Below are positions 8,928 to 16,563 of a stretch of DNA of 64,000 nucleotides, piece after piece. Numbering within the stretch: the stretch's first letter is position 1; each line of letters starts with the position of its first letter. The translations under genes were made by a program, and so were the position numbers. The stretch lies in the NCBI GenBank assembly GCA_963775505.1, contig CAVZIL010000003.1:10925-74924 (forward strand). The letters run 5' to 3'. Under the pieces are notes generated by a model. The model ran no database searches and was not told the DNA's origin. It saw nothing but the letters and a program-made list of their open reading frames with translations. The DNA is from JAIBJN01 sp963775505 (GTDB lineage: Bacteria > Actinomycetota > Thermoleophilia > Gaiellales > Gaiellaceae).

Positions 8928-10417
8928 ATGCCGAACGCGGTAGCGGGCAGAAGCGGCACGCGCCGCGCCACGGTCGGCATCGCGGTCGGCGTGGCGGCGC
9001 TTGCCGCCGCGTCAACGCTCCCCGGGGCGATCGATCTGCCGCTCTGGCAGGACGAGGTCGCCTCGGCGCGCGTCCTGCTCGAGGAGTCGCCGGCCGGGGT
9101 CGTCGACCACGTCGCCCGCACCGAGTCGACGCCGCCCGGCTGGTACCTGCTCGCCTGGCTTCTCCGCGAAGGGGGGATCTCGATCGAGGGGCTCCGCTTC
9201 GTGTCGGTCGCGCTCGCGGCCGCGCTGGCAGGGCTCACCGTCGTCTACGCCGGCCGGTTCTTGCCTCCCTGGATCGCCGGCGTGGCGGGAGTCCTCACAG
9301 CCCTCGCCTGGCAGACGGTCGTGCACGGGAGCGAGGTGCGGGCCTACGCTCTCCTCGCCCTCCTGACGCTCGTCTTCGCGCTGCTCCTCGAGCGCGCGGC
9401 GGCGCGGCCCTCGTTGGGGCGGCTCGCGGCGCTCGCGGCCTGCGCCGCCGCCGGCGCGTACACGCACTACTTCTTCCTGCTCGCGGCCGTCGCGGGGCTC
9501 GTCTGGCTCGCCGTCGAGCGGGAGCTCCGCCCCGCCGCCGTCCGTGCCGGCGCGGCGATCGTCCTCGGCTCGGCAACCCTCCTCGCGTGGCTCCCCGGCC
9601 TCGCCGACCAGGTCGGCGCCGAACGGTTCGGGTGGATCGACGTCTTCGACCCGGTCAAGTTCGCCGGCCTTCCGTCGGCGCTCTTCTGGAACCCGGGATC
9701 GATGTACGCGGAGCTCGGCACCGACCCGGGCTTCTGGGAAGCCGCGGGTCGGGTGACGATCCTCGCGGGCGTCCTCGCCGGGTGCGCCGTCCTTCGGCGC
9801 CTCGGCTCTTCCGCCCGGCTCTGCGCGCTCCTCGTCCTCGTGCCGGTCGGCGTCTCCGGAATCGCCTGGCTGGCAGGGCTCCGCATCGTCACGGGGAGGA
9901 ACCTGATCGGCGTGACCGCGTTTGCAGCCGTGGCACTTGCCGCCGTCCTCTGCCCTTTGCCGCGCCGCGCGGCGCTCGCGGCCGCGGCGGCGGGCATCGC
10001 GCTCGCCGTCGCCGCCTACGTCCGCACTCCCATGGCCGAGCGCCCCGACTTCGACCGGGTGGCCGACGCGCTGGTCGCGGAGGGATGGGAACGCGGCGAT
10101 CCCATCCTCGTCATCGGCTCGCTGCCCGACTTCCGCTCTCCGCTCGAGTGGTATCTGCCAGGCGGCGTCACGCTCGCGGAAGCCGAGCCGGCAGAACGTG
10201 CGCTCGGCTCTTCCTGGTCACGGACGTCCCGGACGGGCACGATCTCCTCGACAGGGCCGGGCCGGCGAGCACCGTCGACGTTCACGCGGTGGAGGTCGCG
10301 CGCCTTCCCTGGAGCAGCCGCCTCGCCGCGGAGGCCGCTCGTGTCGGCGGCAGCTTTCTCGACTCGGCGGGCGGGGAGGGCTGCCTCAGGCCGATCGAAG
10401 AACGGCGCCTGACCTAG
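8928..10417 (+). CDS. GT39/PMT-like integral membrane glycosyltransferase, one frame break
   Basis: A ~495-residue protein with many membrane helices. The first periplasmic loop contains LPLWQDEVASARVLLEE, the acidic D-E motif where GT-C mannosyltransferases bind metal and lipid-phosphate sugar, followed by ESTPPGWYLLAWLL. Later helices carry THYFFLLAAVAGLVW, a common ArnT/PMT-family feature. Near 10195-10215 the frame changes and the genuine tail continues as RLFLVTDVPDGHDLLDRAG, ending at 10417. It probably moves a sugar from a polyprenyl carrier to a wall or protein acceptor; the acceptor is unknown. Confidence 0.6.
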
Positions 10418-10463
10418 CGGCGGAAGATCCCGGCGCTCGGGTTCTAGGATAGGCGCGCCCGAC

Positions 10464-11414
10464 GTGAGCATTCCCGTCTTCACAGCCAGGCACGTGTACG
10501 CGGCCGTCGACCCCTCCGACGCCGTCGACGCCGTCCGCGAGGCGTTCGTCGCGCACGCGCGCGGGGAGTGGCTGATGCCGTCCAAGGTCTACGTGCCGGC
10601 GCCGCCCGACGGGGACTTCCGCGCCATGCCGGCGCGCGGAGGCGGCTACTCGGTGCTGAAGTGGGTCACGTCCTTCCCGCGCAATCCCGAGCGGGGACTG
10701 CCGACCGTGAGCGGCATCGCCCTCCTCTCCGACGCGACCGACGGACGCCTGCTCGCGGAGCTCGACGCGGGTGCCCTCACCGCGCTTCGAACCGGCGCGG
10801 CTGCCGTGCTCGCCGCGGAGACGCTTGCAGCGGGCGACGGGCCTGCCGCCGTGGTCGGCTGCGGGGTCAACGGGCGGGCCGTCGCCCGGACGTTTCTGGC
10901 CCGCGGGCGTGACGTGCTGCTCTGGGACACCGACGCCGCGCGGGCGGCCCAGGTCGCGGAGGAGCTGGGCGCCCACCCTGCCGGCTCCAGGGAGGAAGCC
11001 CTGGCCGCCGGCGTCGTCGCCACGGTCACGCCCGGGCGCGAGATCCTCTTCGGGCCGGGAAGCCTGCGGGCGGGCCAGCACGTCAGCCTCCTGGGCGCGG
11101 ACGGGCCCGGAAAGGCCGAGATCGCGGTCGAGGAGCTCGACCGGGCCCGCGTCGTGGTCGACGAGTGGGAGCAGGCGAGCCACAACGGCGACATCGCGCG
11201 CGCGGTGGAGGCGGGCACGCTGGGCCGCGAGGACGTCACCGAGCTCGGCCACATTCTCATCGGCGAGCAGGAAGGGCGGCGGGCCGACGACGAGATCACC
11301 GTGTTCGACTCGACGGGTCTCGCCGTCCAGGACCTCGCCGTCGCCGCGCTCGTCTACGAGCGCTGGCGCGCGGGCGCTCCCTTCGACGACCTCGTCGAGA
11401 TCGACCTCGCCTGA
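10464..11414 (+). CDS. Ornithine cyclodeaminase / mu-crystallin family dehydrogenase
   Basis: A 316-residue NAD(P)-dependent enzyme. SKVYVPAPPDGDFRAMPA and YSVLKWVTSFPRNP contain the conserved Lys that binds substrate carboxylate, GALTALRTGAAAVLAAE is the family signature, and VVGCGVNGRAVARTF is the dinucleotide loop. Members include ornithine cyclodeaminase, alanine dehydrogenase and ketimine reductases; the sequence alone does not decide between them. GTG start; a TAGGAT box (10445-10450) lies 13 bases upstream with no Shine-Dalgarno. Confidence 0.82.
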   Translation: MSIPVFTARHVYAAVDPSDAVDAVREAFVAHARGEWLMPSKVYVPAPPDGDFRAMPARGGGYSVLKWVTSFPRNPERGLPTVSGIALLSDATDGRLLAELDAGALTALRTGAAAVLAAETLAAGDGPAAVVGCGVNGRAVARTFLARGRDVLLWDTDAARAAQVAEELGAHPAGSREEALAAGVVATVTPGREILFGPGSLRAGQHVSLLGADGPGKAEIAVEELDRARVVVDEWEQASHNGDIARAVEAGTLGREDVTELGHILIGEQEGRRADDEITVFDSTGLAVQDLAVAALVYERWRAGAPFDDLVEIDLA

Positions 11415-11426
11415 TCGATCCCGCGT

Positions 11427-12280
11427 CTAGCCGGCCTCGGCCGGGAGTCCCGCGCGCCGGACGGCGGCGCGAACGCTCCCAGGAGCCTCGATCCAGAGAA
11501 AGTGGCCACAGCGGTCGACGATCTCGAGCGTGGCGTTCGGCGCGAGGCGGGCGCTCTCCTCGCTCCGCCGCCAGGGAATCGGGCTCTCGCTGCCGTGGAC
11601 GAAGAGAAGCGGGCAGCGCACACCGGGGAGTCCTCTCGTCAGCGTCTCCCGCTCGAAGTGCTCGCGTACGGAGGCAGACGTGTCCACGAACGTCCGGAGG
11701 TTCATCCGCAGGTCGGGCATCGGCGGGGCGCTCTCGGGACGGGCGAAGTAGTAGGGCCAGACGATCCGGTTCGACTCGTCGACGTCCGCCTCGCCGGCGT
11801 TTCCGGCCTCGATGCGCTGGTCGAGCGCCTTGACCCGGCGCGCAAGATTCGCCGGGAGCCGCGCCATGATGTTCTCCTCGAGCTCCTGCTCGCCGCCGTC
11901 GGGCACGGCTCCGAGCGGGTCGACGATCACGGCCGCCGAGATCCTCTCCGGCGCGGCAACACCAGGTGCATCGCGAGATGACCGCCCCACGAGTGCCCCA
12001 CGACGACGACCCGGTCGAGCCCCAGCCCGTCGAGAACGGCGAGGGCGTCTTCGACGTGGGCCTCGACCGAGTACGGGGCACCGACGGTCGTCGGCTCGAG
12101 CCCGCGCTGCTGGTAGCGGAACGTCTCGAACCGGTCGGCGAGCTCGGCCGCCAGCCCCTCGGTGTAGTCGGACAGGCCCGGGCCACCGTGAAGGACGAGC
12201 GCCGGCGGTCCGGATCCCTCCCGTCGGCCGGCGATCGTCCCGGCCGGCGTCTCGATCCGAAACTCTTGGTCGCCGACCAC
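11427..12280 (-). CDS. Alpha/beta hydrolase (proline iminopeptidase-like), one frame break
   Basis: The N-terminal part has the oxyanion block LVLHGGPGLSDY and the nucleophile elbow VVVGHSWGGHLAMHLV (GHSWGG, Ser nucleophile). Near 11950-11965 the frame shifts and coding continues as APERISAAVIVDPLGAVPDGG. The second part supplies LLFVHGSESPIPW with the acid region and CGHFLWIEAPG with the catalytic His. Together they make a complete ~284-residue hydrolase of the S33/aminopeptidase type. It starts at GTG 12280, four bases after the upstream sulfurtransferase stop. Confidence 0.7.
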
Positions 12281-12284
12281 GGGT

Positions 12285-13010
12285 TTAGCCAGACTCGGCC
12301 GGAAGCCCGCGGCCGCACCAGTCGCTCCACGAGCCGGGGTAGAGCTTCGCGTCCCCGCGCCCCGCCTGTGCAAGCCGGAGGAGGACGACGGCGGCGGTGA
12401 TCCCCGAGCCGCAGTACGCGACGAGCTCCTTCGCGTCCGTCAGGCCGCCCGGGAGCTCGTCGGGATACGGCGCGTTGACGGCGCCCGGGATCCGCCCCGC
12501 GACCGGGTCGATCGGCTCCACCTCGCCGCGGTAGCGTTCCGGGAGCCGGGCGTCCACGACGGTGAGGCCGGGCTCCCCGAGCCGCGCGGCCAGCTCCTCC
12601 GCCTCGATCGTGTCGCCGGTGCGGGGCCGGGAAGCGAACTCGGCCGGCTCGACCTCCTCCTCCCCGCCCCGGAGCGGCCCGAGCCACGCGCCGATCCCAC
12701 CGTCGAGCACGGCGACGTCGTCGTGCCCGAAGTGGCGCAGGAGCCACCAGAGCCGCGCTGCGCCGCCGTTCATCCCCTGGTCGTAGGCGACCACGAAGAC
12801 GCCGGGCCCGATCCCAGCCGCCCCTGCCGCCCGCGCGAAGTCCTCCTCGGCAGGGAGCGGATGGCGACCTCCCGGAGTCGCCGGCGGCGCCGACAGATCG
12901 CTCTCCACGTCGAGGAACGACGCTCCGGGGATATGCCCCTCCACGTACAGCTCGCGGCCGCGGCCGGGCTTCCCGAGCTCCCAGCGGCAGTCGACGAACC
13001 GGTACCGCAC
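12285..13010 (-). CDS. Sulfurtransferase with two rhodanese domains
   Basis: A 241-residue protein, shorter than the usual ~280. The inactive N-terminal domain holds YVEGHIPGASFLDVESDLS and VVAYDQGMNGGAARLWWLL. The catalytic C-terminal domain ends with VAYCGSGITAAVVLLRL, whose CGSGIT loop carries the persulfide-forming Cys and resembles 3-mercaptopyruvate sulfurtransferase more than thiosulfate rhodanese (CRKG). GRIPGAVNAPYPDEL is the second CH2 motif. It is three bases downstream of the sugar dehydrogenase frame on the opposite side of a tight leftward run. Confidence 0.88.
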   Translation of the reverse strand: MRYRFVDCRWELGKPGRGRELYVEGHIPGASFLDVESDLSAPPATPGGRHPLPAEEDFARAAGAAGIGPGVFVVAYDQGMNGGAARLWWLLRHFGHDDVAVLDGGIGAWLGPLRGGEEEVEPAEFASRPRTGDTIEAEELAARLGEPGLTVVDARLPERYRGEVEPIDPVAGRIPGAVNAPYPDELPGGLTDAKELVAYCGSGITAAVVLLRLAQAGRGDAKLYPGSWSDWCGRGLPAESG

Positions 13011-13013
13011 GCC

Positions 13014-14123
13014 TCAGCGGGCGTTTGGGGCGAGCCGGTAGACCGTGCCGCCCCGGTCGACGACGAGGAGCTCGCCGTTCTGGCGCTCCCCGAACGACGA
13101 GATGTTCAGGCTCGTGTTCATGACGAGCCGCGCCCGTTGCACCAGGTCGCCGTCGGCGTTCACCCTCAGCCGCCAGATGCGGCCCGAGCAGTAGTCGCCG
13201 TAGAAGTACCGGCCGCGCAGGCGCGCCGGCAGCAGCGAGCCGCGGTAAACATGCCCGCCGGTGACCGAGCACCCCTGGGAGTGGCTGTAGACCTCCTTCG
13301 GGAAGACCCGGTCGCCGGGGCCCCGGAGGCCGCCGGACGCGCACCCGGAGTGCCTCCGTCCCTCGTAGCGGTCCCAGAGGTAGTTCTCCGGCGTCCCGCC
13401 CAGCCGTGAGGCCTGCACCGAGTTGATCTCCTCCCAGGCGCTCTGGCCGACGTCGGCGGCGTACAGCCGCCCGGTCCCGCTGTCGAACGAGAAGCGCCAG
13501 AGGTTCCGCAGGCCGTAGCCGTCGACGCGCCAGCCGGCTCCGGGGTTGTCCGTGTTGAAGCTGAGCAGCTTGCCCTTGCGGCTCGAGAGGTCCTGGGCGT
13601 TCCCGCCCGGGTCGCAGCCGCTGCCGCCGTCGCCGACGCTCAGGTAGAGCCTGCCGTTGGGGCCGAACGCCACCTGCCCGCCGTTGTGGTTCGAGTACCG
13701 GGAGTGCTCGACGTCGATCAGCGGATGGCGAGTGGTTTCGTCGGTGGTGGCGAAGCCCGGGTTCGCCTGGAAGCGGGCGACGCGGACGTCGCCGCCGTTG
13801 TCCGTGTAGTTGACGTAGAAGAACCGCGTCTGCCCGTAGTCGTCCGGGAAGGCGATCGAGAAGAGCCCGCGCTCGCCCCCGAACGCGACGAGGTCGCGAA
13901 TGTCGAGGAAGAGAGTCCGGTCGTTGACGCCGTCGATCCGCCAGATCTGCCCCTCCTGCTCGACGACGTGGAGCGTGCCGTCGTGGGGCGAGTCCGTCGC
14001 GTGCACCGGGCTCTCGAAGCCGTCGGCGACCTCGACGAGGCGGAGCGCCGAGGCCGACGTGGGCGCGACGAGCGCGAGGACGGCCAGAACGAGGAGAAGC
14101 GTCGAGACCCCTGGGCGGCGCAT
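13014..14123 (-). CDS. Secreted PQQ-type sugar dehydrogenase (glucose/sorbosone family)
   Basis: A 369-residue exported six-bladed beta-propeller. The first ~26 residues form a cleavable signal peptide ending PTSASA. FESPVHATDSPHDGTLHVVEQEG starts the propeller, GLFSIAFPDDYGQTRFFYVNYTD and NHNGGQVAFGPNGRLYLSVGDGG are the blade motifs with the catalytic His and Arg, and YGLRNLWRFSFD follows. These enzymes oxidise aldoses or sorbosone outside the cytoplasm. A repeat element begins 21 bases upstream of the ATG. A paralogue at 38.9-40.1 kb is also adjacent to a copy of this element. Confidence 0.88.
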   Translation of the reverse strand: MRRPGVSTLLLVLAVLALVAPTSASALRLVEVADGFESPVHATDSPHDGTLHVVEQEGQIWRIDGVNDRTLFLDIRDLVAFGGERGLFSIAFPDDYGQTRFFYVNYTDNGGDVRVARFQANPGFATTDETTRHPLIDVEHSRYSNHNGGQVAFGPNGRLYLSVGDGGSGCDPGGNAQDLSSRKGKLLSFNTDNPGAGWRVDGYGLRNLWRFSFDSGTGRLYAADVGQSAWEEINSVQASRLGGTPENYLWDRYEGRRHSGCASGGLRGPGDRVFPKEVYSHSQGCSVTGGHVYRGSLLPARLRGRYFYGDYCSGRIWRLRVNADGDLVQRARLVMNTSLNISSFGERQNGELLVVDRGGTVYRLAPNAR

Positions 14124-14143
14124 CAGGGCACCGTAGCGGATTG

Positions 14144-14308
14144 AGGACTCCTGTCGAGATGAAGCCGGGTGCCGCCGGGCCGCGCTGGACGGCGCGATTC
14201 TGCGTCCTCAGTCGCGCCCGTATTCTCGAATACGAGCGCTCCCTGCGTCCTTGCCTCGCACTCGCCCAGCACACCCCGACGGCGGCGCATCATCTCGAAA
14301 GAAGTCCT
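14144..14308. repeat. Dispersed MITE-like element, copy 1 (165 bp, 22-bp terminal inverted repeats)
   Basis: The left end (14144-14165) and the reverse complement of the right end (14287-14308) agree at most positions: AGGACTCCTGTCGAGATGAA and AGGACTTCTTTCGAGATGAT. The interior shares long blocks with copy 2 at 39981-40147: GTGCCGCCGGGCCGCGCTG and GAGCGCTCCCTGCGTCCTTG. An inner hairpin CGTATT/AATACG lies at 14219-14234. It fills the gap between the MBL hydrolase stop and the sugar dehydrogenase start and encodes no protein. No matching flanking duplication is visible (TTGAG versus CTAGG), suggesting an older insertion. Confidence 0.85.
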
Positions 14309-15161
14309 AGGCCGCCGTCGCCTCCTCCTTCTTGTCCCAGTAGCGGCGCAGGCCGGCGTACGACTGCCAGAAGGGGCCCGCCTGCTGGAAGAGCGCCGCG
14401 GTGGCGGGATCGGCCGCCGCGTCCACCTCGGCCTCGGCCGCCCGGATGAAGTCCTGCTCGGAGCCCTCCCGCGCGCGCTCGGCCCAGGTCCGCAGGGTCG
14501 CGCGGAGCTCCGCGAGGTGGAAAGCGGGGTCGTCGGCGACGCCGAAGTGCGCGAGCATGAGACGCTCGGCACCTCGCTCCTCGATGGCGTCGAGCGTCCG
14601 CTCCCACGCCTCGACGTCGATGTCCGGCGGCGGCGCCACCGGGGCCACGTAGCGCCCGGGCGGGATGCGCACGCCCGCGGCGTCGCCGGCGAAACAGGAG
14701 CCGTCGGGCGCGAGGAAGGAGACGTGGTGCGAGGCATGCCCGGGCGTCGGGAACGCCTCCAGGTCGAGGACGCGGTCGCCGAGAACCCTCACGTTCTGCT
14801 CGGGAACGGGCACCAGCTCGCCCCAGAGACGGTCGAAGTCGTCGCCGTACAGCCGCCGCGCGCTGCGCTCGAGGCGGACGGGGTCGACGACGTGCGGCGC
14901 CCCGATCTCGCTCACGTGCACGAGCAGGAGCGGGTTCTCCCGGACGAGCGAGCCCGCGGCGCCGGCGTGGTCGAGATGGATGTGCGTGAGGACGAGATGG
15001 CGCAGGTCGCCGATCGCGAGCCCGTGCCGGTCGAGACCGCGCCGGAGGCCGTCCAGGCAGCTCGCGGGCCCGCAGTCGACGAGCGCGGGCTCCTCGCCCG
15101 CGAGCAGGTACGACCCGATGACGCGCTGACGGCCGAGGTGCTCGAGATCGAGGAGCTCCAC
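14307..15161 (-). CDS. MBL-fold metallo-hydrolase
   Basis: A 284-residue zinc hydrolase. The metal motif THIHLDHAG is in the first half, FPTPGHASHHVSFL supplies the next His, CFAGDAAG the bridging Asp, and MLAHFGVAD a late His. The long C-terminal helix region (~200-284) ending KKEEATAA is typical of the glyoxalase II-like subgroup that acts on thioesters or lactones. The substrate is unknown. The stop codon TAG overlaps the last bases of the repeat element, so the insertion abuts the gene's 3' end without disturbing it. Confidence 0.82.
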   Translation of the reverse strand: MELLDLEHLGRQRVIGSYLLAGEEPALVDCGPASCLDGLRRGLDRHGLAIGDLRHLVLTHIHLDHAGAAGSLVRENPLLLVHVSEIGAPHVVDPVRLERSARRLYGDDFDRLWGELVPVPEQNVRVLGDRVLDLEAFPTPGHASHHVSFLAPDGSCFAGDAAGVRIPPGRYVAPVAPPPDIDVEAWERTLDAIEERGAERLMLAHFGVADDPAFHLAELRATLRTWAERAREGSEQDFIRAAEAEVDAAADPATAALFQQAGPFWQSYAGLRRYWDKKEEATAA

Positions 15162-15188
15162 GCCGGGAACGCTATCTCGACGGAGACG

Positions 15189-15614
15189 CTACTCGACGGT
15201 CAGCGTCCCCTCCATCCCTCCTTGCCGATGGCCCGGGATGTTGCAGAAGAAGACGTAGTCGCCGGGCTCGAGCGTCACGGTGACCTCCGTCGAGCCCTCG
15301 GTGATCGTCTCGCTGACCGCGTCCTGGCTCTCGATCTCGACGTTGTGGGGAATGCCGGAGTCGTTCACGAGCTCGATCGTGACCTCGCCCGCGGCGGCCG
15401 TGAGCTCGGTCTGGTCGAAGGAGAAGGCCCCGTTCGGGTCGGCCGTGAGCGTCAGGTGGGCGCCGCCGCCCTCCCCGGTCTCCTCGTGGGTCGTCGTGTC
15501 TTCGGCGGCCGGCTCCTCGGCCGCGGCATCGTCGTCGTCGTCCCCGCCGCAGGCCGAGACGGCGAGGGCGAGCGCGAGGACGGTGAAGAGCAGAAGCAAC
15601 AGGCGTCGGGTCAT
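15189..15614 (-). CDS. Cupredoxin-domain lipoprotein
   Basis: A 141-residue exported protein with a lipobox LAVSAC followed by an acidic linker GGDDDDDAAAEEPAAED. The mature domain has the type-1 copper set: His in IPHNVEI, Cys in VFFCNIPGH, His two residues after the Pro, and Met in RQGGMEG. It is probably a small periplasmic electron carrier anchored to the membrane. The start ATG overlaps the stop of the upstream membrane protein gene by four bases, so they are co-translated. Confidence 0.88.
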   Translation of the reverse strand: MTRRLLLLLFTVLALALAVSACGGDDDDDAAAEEPAAEDTTTHEETGEGGGAHLTLTADPNGAFSFDQTELTAAAGEVTIELVNDSGIPHNVEIESQDAVSETITEGSTEVTVTLEPGDYVFFCNIPGHRQGGMEGTLTVE

Positions 15615-16543
15615 GGGACTCCTTCCCTGGGTGGCTTTCCGAATCTACCTACGCTGTGCGCCGCGAAGTGGATGAGGAGAGCCGTCGCGATGATCGCCGC
15701 CCACGCCCACGAGGCTTCCGGCACCGTCATGCTCGGGATCCGGAGCGAGGTGGTGCCCCGCTTCACGAGCTGCTCGAGCCAGAAGTCCTCCAGGGCGAGG
15801 GCGAGCCCGTAGACGAGCATGAGCGAGACGTAGAAGCCCAGCGCCAGGCGAAGGGCTCGCGTTCTGAAATCCGAGACGACGCGCGAGAGGGCCATCGCCG
15901 TCAACGCGAGCAGGATCCCGTCGAGGCCGTGGTGATGGCCCAGGTGCACGGCTCTGAGATGCGGCTCGCCCGGCTCGGGGAGCACCTCGTCGCTCATGAA
16001 GAACCCCAGGCCCGGCACCCGGGCCACGTAGACGCCGACGTCCGCGAAGAGCCACGGCAGCGCGACGAGGAGGAGCAGGACGGCGGTCACGACGCGGGCG
16101 ACGTCCCAGGGCCCGCCGAACGGCCGCGAGGCGCCGATCCCGCCGCGGGCGAGGGCGAAGCCGGTCAGGACGAGCGCCACGAGGACGCCGAGAGCGGGCA
16201 CGGCGTTGACGGGCTTCGCGTCGAGATCGGACTGCTCGACCACCCCCGGCCAGAAGACGACGGCGCAGAGCACGGCCGCGAGCGCGGCCACGACTGCGAG
16301 GCGGCCGCGCAGCCTCTCCGCGAGCACGGCGAGCAGCGCGATCGCGACGAGGGCAACCGGATAGTTCAGGAACACGAGCACCCGCCCGGCGCCGGCCGAG
16401 AGGCCTTCGCCGCTGACGTTGTAGAAGTCGGCGGGAGGCAGCCGCCAGTAGGTGATCAGGATGGCCACGGCGACGGCCCCGTAGAGGAGCCACGTCGCGA
16501 GGACCTCGGCCAGGCCGGGGCGCAGCGGGTCGAAGCGCTCCAA
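15611..16543 (-). CDS. Polytopic membrane protein of unknown function (~8 TM)
   Basis: A 310-residue protein with about eight hydrophobic segments, starting at TTG 16543 with an AGGAGGG ribosome site directly upstream. Loops carry LPPADFYNVSGEGL and PHLRAVHLGHHHGLDG; the latter His cluster in a predicted loop could bind metal or heme. Its stop overlaps the cupredoxin lipoprotein start by four bases, so the pair may form one electron-transfer unit. No named family is recognised with confidence. Confidence 0.6.
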   Translation of the reverse strand: MERFDPLRPGLAEVLATWLLYGAVAVAILITYWRLPPADFYNVSGEGLSAGAGRVLVFLNYPVALVAIALLAVLAERLRGRLAVVAALAAVLCAVVFWPGVVEQSDLDAKPVNAVPALGVLVALVLTGFALARGGIGASRPFGGPWDVARVVTAVLLLLVALPWLFADVGVYVARVPGLGFFMSDEVLPEPGEPHLRAVHLGHHHGLDGILLALTAMALSRVVSDFRTRALRLALGFYVSLMLVYGLALALEDFWLEQLVKRGTTSLRIPSMTVPEASWAWAAIIATALLIHFAAHSVGRFGKPPREGVP

Positions 16544-16549
16544 CCCTCC

Positions 16550-16556
16550 TAGACTA
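16550..16556. promoter_or_regulatory. Overlapping divergent -10 boxes TAGACT / TAGTCT
   Basis: TAGACT (16550-16555) points right and ends eight bases before the cyclase ATG at 16564. Its partner TAGTCT (reverse of 16551-16556) points left, seven bases before the TTG of the membrane protein gene. The two boxes share five bases, so only one polymerase could occupy the site at a time. Prediction only. Confidence 0.4.
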
Positions 16557-16563
16557 GTCCCCT

